From Candidatus Kuenenia stuttgartensis (GTDB taxonomy: Bacteria; Planctomycetota; Planctomycetia; Gemmatales; Gemmataceae), in NCBI GenBank assembly GCA_945875585.1, contig CAMCLK010000027.1:1-64000 (forward strand): DNA of 64,000 bases. Direction: 5' to 3'. The notes under the pieces are model-generated. The model was not told the origin of the DNA. It was given only the letters and a program-made list of their open reading frames with translations, and did no database searches. Positions within the stretch are counted from its first letter, which is position 1. Each line of letters starts with the position of its first letter. The translations under genes and the position numbers were made by a program. Of this stretch, positions 1 to 9,906 are shown one piece after another.

Positions 1-3000
1 TCAGGTTGTTGATGTTGGTGAAACCGCCCGCAGTGGTATTGAGAGAAATTTGGGCAGCAGGCGGTGTAAAATCTGATACGAAAGTGATGGCGTTGGATGG
101 TGTGGAACTATTCCCAGCACCATCTGTAATGTTGGGTGCGACAACCGCAACAGACACTTTTCCGTCCGCAACTGGTGTGAGTGTGAATGAGTAGTTGCCT
201 GTGGCGTCCGGTCCACTGATGCCTGAAACGGTGGCGTTGGTGAGTTTGAAGTCGTTGGCGAGCAAAGCACCTGTCACAGGTTCGCTAAACGAGATGGCGC
301 CTACAAATGTCAAGGCACTGCTAGATGTTCCAGGATTAGGGGTAAGCGTAAGCGTTGGAACGGGCCTTATTCCATCAATGGTCAAGCCAGTCCCAATGTT
401 ATATTGCGGGATCAGAACCGTGTGATTGACGCCATCGCGGACATCGAATGTGCTGTTGTTTGCATTGCTTGCTGTCAGGCTGCCAATGGAATCGCCTTCT
501 TGAACTGTGTATTGCAGTGTAATGACTGATAACTGTGGCGATCCGCTTGGCTGCGCTGGTGCAACTGCCTGAGCACCTGAAACATTAAGATTGAAGGCTG
601 GTTGACCGTAATATGTGACGGGGTGGGAGAAGTCGATTTTGAAAACAGCCTTCGACCCGATTCCAAGCGTTCCATTGCGTGGTGTGAATGACACGTTTGT
701 TGCTTGAACGACCTGATATGCGCCAATAGTTGGGTTTGAACCGCGAATGATTCCTCTCTGGTCGGGTTCATTGCTGAGAAGAACTCCGGTTGATGCGATC
801 AAGGGAGAGCCTGGCAGTGGCTCCATGGTAGGAGTGGGACCGCCGTTATTCGCGAGTGGCCCAAGCATAGGATCGCCAATAATAAAATTGATCCCAGATG
901 GCAATCCGGCGCTTGATTCTACAGAATTTGAATTGAAGTTGATGTCAAATGTGCTGGTCCCGTTTTTGGTGAGAGAAATATCGTTGCCGGTGGCGTGTGC
1001 AAAAACAGAATTGGTCACATCAACATCGGTTGGCTTGCTCGATTTTGCGATGAACAGTATGCCGCCAGTTGTTCCCGTTGCTGATCCCTTGTAAAAAGTG
1101 CTGTTAGCGATGGAATAGCGTGTTCCGGGCTCGTTGGAGTATGACCCTTTACCGGTGTTGATCGCCAGAATGTGGCCGCCTTCGCCAACATATGGCCCCG
1201 TACCCGTTGCATTTTCGACGCTGTTATTGAAGAAGGTACTATTGTATATTTGCAAACGACCGTTGTTAATGCTTATAGCACCGCCAGCCGCCATCAGTTT
1301 GCTGGCCTTATTGTTTCTAACAGTAACAGAATCGAGAAAGATACTGCCGCCGTCACTAAAAATGGCTCCGCCTTGTCCGTCAATAACGTTTCCACCTTGA
1401 AGGGTAAGGGCATCAAGCCCAAGTTTTTCGAAAGGGGAAACATTGAAAAAACGTATATTGCTGCCTGCGCTGGGCTGTATCACCAGTCCAGGGGCATCGC
1501 GGCCGGAAATCAAAACACTAGAGTTAACGGCGAACGCTGACGTGGACGCCATACTGGCGGGATCTGGGCCGACGTAAACCGTTTGTCCGGCAAGACTTGG
1601 GGTAAAGGAAATCCTGTCAATACCGGATTGATTCGTGGCTTGCGCAAGTGCCTCGCGCAGACTTGTTTTGCCGTCTAAATTGTCGGTGATGTCATCAGGG
1701 GTGTCGACAACTATTGATGGCGATATTGTGATATTAACAATTTGTTCGATTGATAGGCCTGTTGGGCCTGTAGCGCGCACACGAATGGACCTGTTGCCAT
1801 CGGAGGCAAGAAACGATTGTTTTGAGTGAATTTGCACGCTATCCCGTGATTCGCCAATAATATATTCAAGTCGGAACGCGTTATTATCAGTATCGCCAAT
1901 TCCGGAGACGAGTTCAAAAGTGAAATCAGAGCCGCTCTCGCTGGAGGTTTGTACTTGTATGATGCCCGCTTCCAATCCTTCTGGTAAACGCTCACCCAAT
2001 TGGGTGTCAGACTGAATAATACCTTGTGGTGGAGCGTAGTATTCTGCCGCTCCTGCTGCTGAACTGGAAAATCTGATTAAATTGGTTTGATCCGTTTGGC
2101 TTGTTGGGTTGCTAATGGCATGAATAAGCGGACTGCCTGCCTGCGGACGAAAAACGGGAGACTGTCCTAAATTGCTCGTGGAATAATCGAGGAGAGGGTC
2201 GCCAATTGTGAAACCATTGGCTGGGACACCGCTTCCAAGTGTCCCGGCAAAGGAGTTTAACGCGTTAAATTCCACAGAGCCAAGGCCAGGCAATATATCA
2301 ATATCAGCGGGATTACCATCGGATTGAACGACTAGCGCGTTTGCATTGAAAAAAATGGTGCCGCTGGCAGGCGTGAGCCCCGGCGCAATGGCAATGGCTC
2401 CACCAGCAAAATTGACTTGGTTGTCGCCTTGGTTGCGGGCGATGGTCACGGCCTGTAAATTCAGAGAAATAGGCTTTAGCGTGGCTTCCGCATAAATCCC
2501 AGCGCCATAATAATTTCCGGAAGAGCTTGGGGTGTATTGCCCGGCGACTGTTGAATCGTTGCCACGGAATAGTTTGTTGTCGGCAACTGTTGATTCCAAC
2601 AAATCCAAGTTGGCATTGGTATAGATAGCCCCGCCCATGGCATCACCCGGGTTAGCGCCACCCGCGCCATAGACTCTCGCGCCCAAAATCGAAGAGCGTA
2701 TCAGTGAAACCGGGCCATGAGCGAGAATGGCACCACCCTTGCCATTGATATCTCCAGATTTGTTTCCGCGTGCCAAACCGCCTGATAGATCGATGTTTTC
2801 GAGGCGAAGATCGCCAGTGGTTTCCACCCGGAAGAATCGCATTTCTGAGCTTGGGTCTATTCGAAAATCAGTGGAGCTGGTAAGTCCTTGAATTGAAACA
2901 GCGGTTGAAACAACCAAAGCGCTGTTTCCTTCGGCAGTAGATCCTACTGATTCCAGAACGACGGGTATTCCTCTCAAAGCGTTGTCGAAGGAGATTCTAT

Positions 3001-4870
3001 CGTGATCCGGGTTGAGATTAGCTTCAGCAATTGCTTCGCGGAGCGATGTTTTGCCGTCTAAAGGGTCGACGATATCGTTCGGCGTGTTGACAACAATATC
3101 GGATTTGGCCACGAGACTGATGGCTTGGTCGTAGGAGTCGCCCGCGGCTCCTGTGGCGCGCACGCATATTGAGTAGTTTCCGATCGCTAGCTTGCCTGTG
3201 GTGAATAGTTCGTTATTTCTGATATAGAATTCGGCGTTGTCTGTGTCGCCAATTCCCGCCACCAGGGAGAAGCTAAACGCGGTTCCAGCAAAAGGCCCAA
3301 TAGCCGAAATCGAGCCAATCAACTGTCCGTTTTCAAGTTGCCCCGCGAAAGATGAAGCAGAAATGTTGATGGATGTTGGCGGAGCATAGTATTCGTATGC
3401 GCCGATACTGGGAGCCATTTGCCTTTTGATTTGCCTTTGGTCGAACGGAAACAGACCCGTTGGGGTCGCCGCGCCAATCGCCGGGCTCCCCGGAGTTAAT
3501 GGCACAACAAGTGCCCCGGTGGGTGCAATGACTGTTGTGCCGAGAAGCGCGCTACTGTTCGAGATGATTCCCAATGGCGACGACAGCGAGCCATTGAAAA
3601 CGATATTGTTGTTGCCGGAAAATGTAGCGGTTGATCCGGAAGCTTGAAAAGACGCGAATTCGGGAGTTGATATTGAAGTCTCAAAAATTGAATTGTGGCT
3701 GACAACGTTGGCTGTTAAGCCATTGATGGCGATGTTAACGAGAGAACCGGCTTGTTCTGCCGCGTTATTCGAGTTGGCGGAAAACGTGGATGAACTAATT
3801 GTCACGTTGCCGTTCAGGTTGGCAATGGCCCCGCCAATACCGAGCCCTTTTGCGCCGCCAGGTCCAGCTAGGCCTCCAAAGGCTTGGTTGTCGATGAACG
3901 TGGAGTTGGAAATAGTGATGTTTCCGCTCTCATTGAAAATGGCGCCACCCATACCGGCACCACCACCCCCGCCTCCACCAGTGGCAGAGTTTAGGGGTGC
4001 TCCGTTTCCAGCTCCGTACCCACCATGGCCGCCATAAGCACCGCCGCCGCCTCCAAACCCGCCATTTCCGCCTTTGGCGCTTGTTATTGAGCCTGCGCCA
4101 CCTCCACCACCACCTATGGAACCGTTAGTTCCTGTCCCGAAGGGGCCAGCGCCACTGCCGGCATTGACTGCACCACCACCTCCGCTCGTCGAAGTACCCG
4201 GCTGGCCCGGGCCGCTGAGACTACCCCCACCACCACCAAACCCTGACGTTGTTGATGTGGTTGATCCCGTTCCCCCTTCACCGCCTTTGGTCTGGTTGTC
4301 GATAAAGGTTACCCGTTCAATGGTAAGGGTACCTTGGTTGTAGATTGCGCCTCCCAACCCAGCGCCACCGCCACCCCCCGCACCATCGATGTCACCCGTG
4401 GTGCCAGTGCTGCCCATACCTCCCGATCCGCCTTGAATGCGTCCCCCAAAAATGGTCAGGTCATTGAGTTGCAAATTTCCAGTTGGCTGTACCCAAAAGA
4501 AACGCATGGGGGGGGCATTAGGACTGATACTGAGAGTGCAAGTGGTGCCGGGACTGGGGCGAAAGGCAATATCGGAACTGATGACAAAAGCCGTGGGGCC
4601 AAAGTTGGTGGGTGTGTTGAGTTTGGCCTGGTAGTTTAATGCGGTGTTGGGAAAGATTATGTCGTCGTGATCTGGATTTAAGTTTGCTTGCTGTATCGCC
4701 TCGCGGAGGCTGATTAGCCCGTCCGCTTGGTCTAGCACGTCGTCGGGAGTTGTGACGAAAATTTGGGCGGGGAGCAATCGATCTTCTAAAGCTTCCAACA
4801 CCAGCCTGTGGCTGGGCTGTCGGGCTTTAACCGAGTCTGATTTCCACAAGAACCCGCCGGAAGGGCGCAT
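1..4870 (-). CDS. Giant modular surface protein, CSLREA/beta-helix modules (C-terminal part outside window)
   Basis: The frame is open from an ATG at 4870 to the left edge (1,623 codons), so the C-terminus is missing. AAAGG stands 5 bases before the ATG. Residues 25-35 read LEALEDRLLPA, the planctomycetal LEPR/LEDR-type N-terminal motif of secreted surface proteins. Three modules follow, each opening with a CSLREA-like segment (SLREAIQQANLNPDHDD near 4690-4730; SLREAIAEANLNPDHDR near 3000-3045; SLREALAQATNQSG near 1625-1665). Each continues into Asn/Ser-rich repeats typical of a right-handed parallel beta-helix, and modules 1 and 2 then have a cadherin-like stretch (LVAGIGDTDNAEF, LVSGIGDTDNNAF). 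Modules 1 and 2 end in E-Y-Y-A-P-P. The first helix is very Gly-rich (about 3950-4450). The last 400 bases encode Ig-like adhesin domains (ISFSEPVTGALLANDFKL). Role inferred: extracellular adhesin or cell-surface structure. Confidence 0.9.
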   Translation of the reverse strand, partial: MRPSGGFLWKSDSVKARQPSHRLVLEALEDRLLPAQIFVTTPDDVLDQADGLISLREAIQQANLNPDHDDIIFPNTALNYQAKLNTPTNFGPTAFVISSDIAFRPSPGTTCTLSISPNAPPMRFFWVQPTGNLQLNDLTIFGGRIQGGSGGMGSTGTTGDIDGAGGGGGAGLGGAIYNQGTLTIERVTFIDNQTKGGEGGTGSTTSTTSGFGGGGGSLSGPGQPGTSTSGGGGAVNAGSGAGPFGTGTNGSIGGGGGGAGSITSAKGGNGGFGGGGGAYGGHGGYGAGNGAPLNSATGGGGGGGAGMGGAIFNESGNITISNSTFIDNQAFGGLAGPGGAKGLGIGGAIANLNGNVTISSSTFSANSNNAAEQAGSLVNIAINGLTANVVSHNSIFETSISTPEFASFQASGSTATFSGNNNIVFNGSLSSPLGIISNSSALLGTTVIAPTGALVVPLTPGSPAIGAATPTGLFPFDQRQIKRQMAPSIGAYEYYAPPTSINISASSFAGQLENGQLIGSISAIGPFAGTAFSFSLVAGIGDTDNAEFYIRNNELFTTGKLAIGNYSICVRATGAAGDSYDQAISLVAKSDIVVNTPNDIVDPLDGKTSLREAIAEANLNPDHDRISFDNALRGIPVVLESVGSTAEGNSALVVSTAVSIQGLTSSTDFRIDPSSEMRFFRVETTGDLRLENIDLSGGLARGNKSGDINGKGGAILAHGPVSLIRSSILGARVYGAGGANPGDAMGGAIYTNANLDLLESTVADNKLFRGNDSTVAGQYTPSSSGNYYGAGIYAEATLKPISLNLQAVTIARNQGDNQVNFAGGAIAIAPGLTPASGTIFFNANALVVQSDGNPADIDILPGLGSVEFNALNSFAGTLGSGVPANGFTIGDPLLDYSTSNLGQSPVFRPQAGSPLIHAISNPTSQTDQTNLIRFSSSAAGAAEYYAPPQGIIQSDTQLGERLPEGLEAGIIQVQTSSESGSDFTFELVSGIGDTDNNAFRLEYIIGESRDSVQIHSKQSFLASDGNRSIRVRATGPTGLSIEQIVNITISPSIVVDTPDDITDNLDGKTSLREALAQATNQSGIDRISFTPSLAGQTVYVGPDPASMASTSAFAVNSSVLISGRDAPGLVIQPSAGSNIRFFNVSPFEKLGLDALTLQGGNVIDGQGGAIFSDGGSIFLDSVTVRNNKASKLMAAGGAISINNGRLQIYNSTFFNNSVENATGTGPYVGEGGHILAINTGKGSYSNEPGTRYSIANSTFYKGSATGTTGGILFIAKSSKPTDVDVTNSVFAHATGNDISLTKNGTSTFDINFNSNSVESSAGLPSGINFIIGDPMLGPLANNGGPTPTMEPLPGSPLIASTGVLLSNEPDQRGIIRGSNPTIGAYQVVQATNVSFTPRNGTLGIGSKAVFKIDFSHPVTYYGQPAFNLNVSGAQAVAPAQPSGSPQLSVITLQYTVQEGDSIGSLTASNANNSTFDVRDGVNHTVLIPQYNIGTGLTIDGIRPVPTLTLTPNPGTSSSALTFVGAISFSEPVTGALLANDFKLTNATVSGISGPDATGNYSFTLTPVADGKVSVAVVAPNITDGAGNSSTPSNAITFVSDFTPPAAQISLNTTAGGFTNINNL

Positions 4871-5028
4871 AGTTGCCTTTCATGACTCCCGGTCTGCCGA
4901 TCGTATGCCCTAGATCTCCCAAGCACGAGAGATTTCATCCTATATCAGCAGTAGACCTTGTTGCAGTCTAGTACACCTCCGGCAGGGTCACAAATAAATC
5001 TGGAAAAAAACAGGGCGGTTTTTGCCAA

Positions 5029-5556
5029 TTAAGCAGCTCGGAGAGCAAAACCAGTCGTGCGACGGCTATGGTTGGTTCCTTCGGGCAGGGCAGCCATGGC
5101 AATGCCTAATGCGGCGGTACCCCAAGCGAAAATGTGGTCTACAGACGATTCTTGTTTATTGTGGTTGCCGGGCGTTTGGCGCATATTTTCCGCAGGTTTC
5201 CACGAGAAGAATGCAGCGTCGCGTACCTGTTCAACCGATGGTTCACGCATTTCCACGAAAATATTATCTTGGCTCGTGGTGCTGCCTTGAGACCATACTG
5301 GTTCTGCCAGCAAGCCAATGGAGCATTCGGTGGTGACTTCCGGGGCCCGTACTTCGGCCGGGATTTCCAGCAATGGCTGGAATGAATCGAGTTCTGGCCC
5401 GGCAATCATCCAGCAGGCCAACCGCGCAGGAACAGCACGATTTTCCAGCTGCATGAAATCCCAAGATGACCAAGAACGGCGTGAAGAAACGGCATCAACC
5501 CGCCATTGCAGGCAGCGTGCCACGAATTCACACATCTTCATGAAAGAAGTAAACAT
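5029..5556 (-). CDS. Hypothetical protein with LENRAVPA motif
   Basis: 175 residues from the ATG at 5556. This start was chosen over one 29 codons upstream because AGGAGG lies 7 bases before it. No enzyme family is recognised. Residues 37-44 read LENRAVPA, which matches the LEDRxxPA motif at the start of the giant surface protein (4870) and LEVRDTPA of the SdrD-repeat protein (43148), so export is possible although there is no clear signal peptide. Cys and Trp are frequent in the first 50 residues. A hydrophobic stretch (FAWGTAALGIAMAAL) near the C-terminus could be a membrane segment. Function unknown. It is separated by about 160 bases from the divergent kinase gene. Confidence 0.6.
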   Translation of the reverse strand: MFTSFMKMCEFVARCLQWRVDAVSSRRSWSSWDFMQLENRAVPARLACWMIAGPELDSFQPLLEIPAEVRAPEVTTECSIGLLAEPVWSQGSTTSQDNIFVEMREPSVEQVRDAAFFSWKPAENMRQTPGNHNKQESSVDHIFAWGTAALGIAMAALPEGTNHSRRTTGFALRAA

Positions 5557-5716
5557 GGCATGGCCTCCTGATACGGATTGACTCAGATGTAGTGATCGGC
5601 ATGGCGAATGTTCGGACTTGAACGATTTTCCCGAGATCATCATGCAGGGTGTCCCGAAGGTTTCATGTGCCGTGAGAATAAGCTAAAGTGCAGTGCCCTT
5701 TCCGGGAGTATGGACA

Positions 5717-8700
5717 ATGCTGATCATTCGGTGTGCGTGTGGTGCTTCCTGTCCTGAAGGGACGCCCTCTTGCCCGGCTTGCCATCGGGTTTTGGCATCA
5801 TCTAGCGGTACGCTGGCTGACGATCCCTCCACGCAACCGCGATTTAATGATACCCAGATAGAACCTGATAGTTTTGCTGAGCCTAGCTCCTCGGGCACTC
5901 TTGTTGATCAGTCTGTTCCTCAGCCTTCTGCCATTCTTCCTGGCCGCGACCAGAACATACCTGCTCAAGATCCGGGCCAGACGCGGGCTACTTGGATTGA
6001 TTCAGATTCCCAGGCAAACTCAGCTAGTCAGGCATCCGGCATGCTCGCTGAGTTCAGCACGGGAACACTTGCCGAAAGCGCGTTGCCTTTAGGCATAAAG
6101 GGGCTTGGTTGGCCGCTCGCAAAAACGGCTGCTTCCATTGCGGACATGAAGCAAACGGCTGCAACTCTGGGCTTATCTCCCCAAATTAGCGGACCTCTAG
6201 AGTCGAGTGCTCCTGCCGCAACTCTCGACACACCTTCCATCGCTGCCACGGCTCAATCGTCCGACCGCAGCGAGTCGTTCGATGCGTCGGGTACGCTGGC
6301 GCACGATCTTGGTGCCGGTACAGGAACACTCGTACGCGACGCCGGTACCGTGGCGCCATCGGAACGCACCGGCCGGACCATGATGCCGGCAAATTTCAAT
6401 TATGAATTGCTGTCTGAATTAGGGCGTGGAGCCATGGGCGTGGTTTATCGGGCGCGGCAGCGCGGCCTGAACCGCTTGGTGGCTTTGAAAATGATTCTCT
6501 CGGGCGGGATGGCAGGCAAAGCTGAACTCGCGCGCTTCCAAGCCGAAGCCGAGGCGGTTGCAGCCATCGATCACCCCAATATTGTCAAGATTTATGAAGT
6601 TGGTGAGTATGAAGGCAAGCCGTTTTTCTCACTTGAATTCGTTACGGGCGGCACATTGGAAGGGCGCACCAATACTCAGCCACAAGATCCGAAACAGGCT
6701 GCCCGGATCGTAACCCAAATTGCCCGCGGAATGGCCTTTGCCCACCGCAAGGGTATTGTTCACCGCGACCTGAAACCGGCCAACGTGCTGCTGGCTCTGC
6801 CTGAAGGTGCCGACCCTAAGCGTATTCCTTTGGGAGACTGTGTGGCCAAGGTCAGTGACTTTGGTCTGGTCAAGAAAGTCGATGACGATTCGGCGCGAAC
6901 CCGCGATGGCGCCATTATGGGAACTCCCAGCTTCATGGCACCCGAACAGGCCATGGGGCGGAACAAGGATGTGGGCCCCCCTGCAGACATCCATGCCATT
7001 GGCGGAATTCTGTACGATCTGCTGACAGGATCACCACCATTCCGTGGTAGCACGGTGATGGCGACCATCCAGCAGGTGATCTCGCGTGATCCGGCTCCGC
7101 CACGCGATGTGCTCGATACCGTGCCGCTGGACCTGTCAACAATCTGTCTGAAATGTCTGGAAAAGGATCCTCAAAAGAGATATCTCACGGCGGATCTGCT
7201 TGCCGACGATCTGGAAAGGTACTTACGCAACGAACCGATCCTGGCAAGGCCATCCACCACCCTTGAACGCACTGTGAAATGGGTGCGCCGTAAACCAATG
7301 CATGCGGCACTTGCTGCTGCTGCCGGATTGATTTTTATGCTGATCCTTGGCTCTGGTTTTCTGATGGCTGGATTTGAAGCCGAGAAAGCCCGCATGGCGC
7401 AGGCGGAAACCGAACGGGAGCAAAAGGAAGCGGAAACACAAAAAAGATTGCGTGAGCGCGCCGATGAATTGCGCAAACTAGCCGAGGAACGCCGAGTTCG
7501 CGCGGAGGTCAACTTTCGGCAGGCGTGTCAGGCTGTAGATTCGCTGTTGGACAGAATTGGTGGTGCGCGACTTGCCCACGAACCTCGCCTTGAAATGCTC
7601 CGTCAGGAACTGCTGCAACAGGCGGCTCAGTTTTACCGCAAATTTCAGGACCAACAGGGCGATGACCCCCTTGTGAAAATACAGCAAGCTGCCATTTACA
7701 AGCACTTGGCCAGTGTCTCGTCGCTGTTGGGCGATAAAAAAGAAGCGGAAGAAAGCCTGCGCGCGGCACTGGCTCGGCTGGAAAGGCTGCATGAACCCGA
7801 ATTTGAAGTTCAAAAGTTCGGTGAACTTCTGGAAGTGCGCCAATTGCTGGGCTCACTGCTGGTGGAACAAAGAAGATTGCCCGAGGCGCGCGCCCTTCTT
7901 ACCGAGGCGCTGGCGCAGATCAGCAATAAGCCCGGACAGGTATCGAATGAAATTGCCCAATTGCGGTTAGATCTTGCCGATCTGGAACGCAAGGAAGGCC
8001 ATCCAGCCAAGGCTTTGCCAATTATTGACTCAGCTATTAGCGACTTGACACATCTGGCAGAAATAGAATCGGGCGCTAAGGCTACACCAGCAATTTTGCG
8101 GCTAGGCAATGCGCTAATGGTTCGCGCCCGATTAGCCGAAGAAGCGGGAGACCGCAAAATTGCCCGTTCCAGCCTGGATCTTGCGCTCTCCAAGGCTGAT
8201 AAGCTACTCGTTGCGGCGCCTGCGCTTCCAGAGGCACTGATCCTGCGCGCCGTAGGCTTGACAGCACGCGCTGACCTGATGCGCGATGAAAATACCCCCA
8301 TGGCCCGGGCCGATATGGAGCTAGCATCGACGGCATTGGAAGGTCTGGTGCGCGATTATCCGGCCACGCCAGAGTACCGCCAACAACAGGCAGCACTTCT
8401 CACCAGCTTGGCGAACTTTCATTTGGCGCAAGGCGATTCCGCGCAATCGGAAGCCATACTCGACCGCGCCTTAGCCGTGCAGGAAGATCTGGCACAACGT
8501 GTTCCATGGGTTCCGGAATTCCGTCGGCAGGTGGCTGGAACGTTGAATGATCGAGGTATTTTGTTCGCGACAAGCAAAAGGCTGGATCGTGCCGAAAAAA
8601 GCTACACAGAGTCTGAGAAAAGGTTGCGCGATCTGGTTAAAACGCACCCCAACGCTGCCGATTATCAACAAGAACTGGCGCGTACCTTGCTCAACTTGGC

Positions 8701-9838
8701 AGCGCTGCGTTTGCAGCAGAAACAACCCCAGCTTGCCAGCCCGCTTGCGGACGAAGCCATTGGCCTATTAACCAGTCTGGTGGCACGATTTCCCAATGAG
8801 CCTGCGCGGAAAATTGAATTGGCGCGCAGTTTGGGCAATGCCGCCGTGCAGGCCCAGCAGGCCGGAGCACCAGACAAAGCCGCAAGCCTAGACAGGAGCG
8901 CGCTCGACCTGTTAGCTTCCTTGCCCCCCGCTTCGATCGATCCAGATGCGATATACCTTTCAGCCATGACGGGTAACCATCTGGCGGAATTGGTGGAAGT
9001 GCGCGACGGGATGAAGTCTGCTGAACCTATCTATCAAAAAGCACTCGCAGATTTCCGCAATTTGGTGGCATTGCCTGGCGCGCGCCCGGAATTTGTCAGG
9101 CAGATCATCGAAGTGCTGCTGGAGTACGGATTCCGTCAGATTCGCGCCGATGCGGTTGAAAAGGCGCGTGGCGCATGGACGGAAGCATTGGCGGCAATCA
9201 GATCGCCTGCCGGTACCGATATGGCGGATGAGATCGCAGACCTCTCGACAAAATTGGCGATCAATCTTGCCGGTATGGCACAGCTCGATCACCAACAAGG
9301 TAGGTTTGATAAAGCACACGAAATGATCGCTATGGCGCGCGATCTCAGACGGGATCGTTTGGCATCGAGCCCAACGGTCGGCCAGGGTGCTTTGGCTTTG
9401 GCTCGGCTGGAACTCCTTGAGGCCACATGGCGGGAAGAACGGAATAACAAAAAAGACGCTCTTGAAGCATCTGTCCGCGCCGGGGAGCAGTTGGTTCGCT
9501 GTTTGTCTGCCAAAGGCGAAGTGATTCCTGAAATGACACCGCTGGTAGCAGAGGTTGCCAGAGTGCTGGCTAGCGCGCCTGTTAGCAGCAAGCCAGCCAT
9601 GGTGTTGGCAAGCATGGTAAAGGAGTCGGTCGATTCTGCCAATACCCCTGCATCACTGGCCATGGCGGAAGTGCTGGTCAAGGCCGCAAAGTTGGATGAG
9701 GCATGGGATCTGTTGCAGCGCCTCGATGCCAAAGGCGTCAAAGATGGAGAATGGATGAAGAAAATGATTCCCGTGGCGCCACCCGTAGGACCGCGCCGCG
9801 ATCTGCACGCCCGTTGGTTGGCCGCACCCGCGCGGTGA
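5717..9838 (+). CDS. Receptor-type Ser/Thr protein kinase with zinc ribbon and TPR-like C-terminus
   Basis: 1,373 residues. ATG 5717 (GGGAG 8 bases upstream) is preferred to the GTG eight codons earlier. In order: a Cys-rich N-terminus (CACGASCPEG then CPACH; five Cys in residues 6-22, a likely zinc ribbon); a Ser/Thr-rich linker to about 220 with five S/T-G-T-L motifs; a Hanks-type kinase domain about 229-505 (glycine loop GRGAMG at 236, Lys258, HRDLKPAN at 349, DFG at 381, MAPEQ); one transmembrane helix about 530-553; a charged coiled coil; then about 800 residues of Ala/Leu-rich helical repeats like TPRs. All catalytic motifs are intact. By family the kinase is cytoplasmic and the TPR part lies beyond the membrane, probably as sensor or scaffold; the ligand is unknown. 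It converges on the kinase gene ending at 9907. Confidence 0.93.
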   Translation: MLIIRCACGASCPEGTPSCPACHRVLASSSGTLADDPSTQPRFNDTQIEPDSFAEPSSSGTLVDQSVPQPSAILPGRDQNIPAQDPGQTRATWIDSDSQANSASQASGMLAEFSTGTLAESALPLGIKGLGWPLAKTAASIADMKQTAATLGLSPQISGPLESSAPAATLDTPSIAATAQSSDRSESFDASGTLAHDLGAGTGTLVRDAGTVAPSERTGRTMMPANFNYELLSELGRGAMGVVYRARQRGLNRLVALKMILSGGMAGKAELARFQAEAEAVAAIDHPNIVKIYEVGEYEGKPFFSLEFVTGGTLEGRTNTQPQDPKQAARIVTQIARGMAFAHRKGIVHRDLKPANVLLALPEGADPKRIPLGDCVAKVSDFGLVKKVDDDSARTRDGAIMGTPSFMAPEQAMGRNKDVGPPADIHAIGGILYDLLTGSPPFRGSTVMATIQQVISRDPAPPRDVLDTVPLDLSTICLKCLEKDPQKRYLTADLLADDLERYLRNEPILARPSTTLERTVKWVRRKPMHAALAAAAGLIFMLILGSGFLMAGFEAEKARMAQAETEREQKEAETQKRLRERADELRKLAEERRVRAEVNFRQACQAVDSLLDRIGGARLAHEPRLEMLRQELLQQAAQFYRKFQDQQGDDPLVKIQQAAIYKHLASVSSLLGDKKEAEESLRAALARLERLHEPEFEVQKFGELLEVRQLLGSLLVEQRRLPEARALLTEALAQISNKPGQVSNEIAQLRLDLADLERKEGHPAKALPIIDSAISDLTHLAEIESGAKATPAILRLGNALMVRARLAEEAGDRKIARSSLDLALSKADKLLVAAPALPEALILRAVGLTARADLMRDENTPMARADMELASTALEGLVRDYPATPEYRQQQAALLTSLANFHLAQGDSAQSEAILDRALAVQEDLAQRVPWVPEFRRQVAGTLNDRGILFATSKRLDRAEKSYTESEKRLRDLVKTHPNAADYQQELARTLLNLAALRLQQKQPQLASPLADEAIGLLTSLVARFPNEPARKIELARSLGNAAVQAQQAGAPDKAASLDRSALDLLASLPPASIDPDAIYLSAMTGNHLAELVEVRDGMKSAEPIYQKALADFRNLVALPGARPEFVRQIIEVLLEYGFRQIRADAVEKARGAWTEALAAIRSPAGTDMADEIADLSTKLAINLAGMAQLDHQQGRFDKAHEMIAMARDLRRDRLASSPTVGQGALALARLELLEATWREERNNKKDALEASVRAGEQLVRCLSAKGEVIPEMTPLVAEVARVLASAPVSSKPAMVLASMVKESVDSANTPASLAMAEVLVKAAKLDEAWDLLQRLDAKGVKDGEWMKKMIPVAPPVGPRRDLHARWLAAPAR

Positions 9839-9906
9839 TGTTTTTGTGGTTAGTCGTGTTGTGTCGGAAGACAATTGAAAATGTTTTCTGTTGCCAGAAT
9901 GGTAAG

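Noticed and set aside
3950-4450. Dense short repeats that look like a repeat array
   Set aside because: They are Gly codon runs (GGC/GGT/GGA) within the surface protein's reading frame; there are no regular spacers, so this is not a CRISPR array.
4998-5030. Possible terminator after the small LENRAVPA protein
   Set aside because: There is a run of seven T's on the minus strand (5004-5010), but the preceding stem is only about 3 bp (GGC/GCC), too weak to call.
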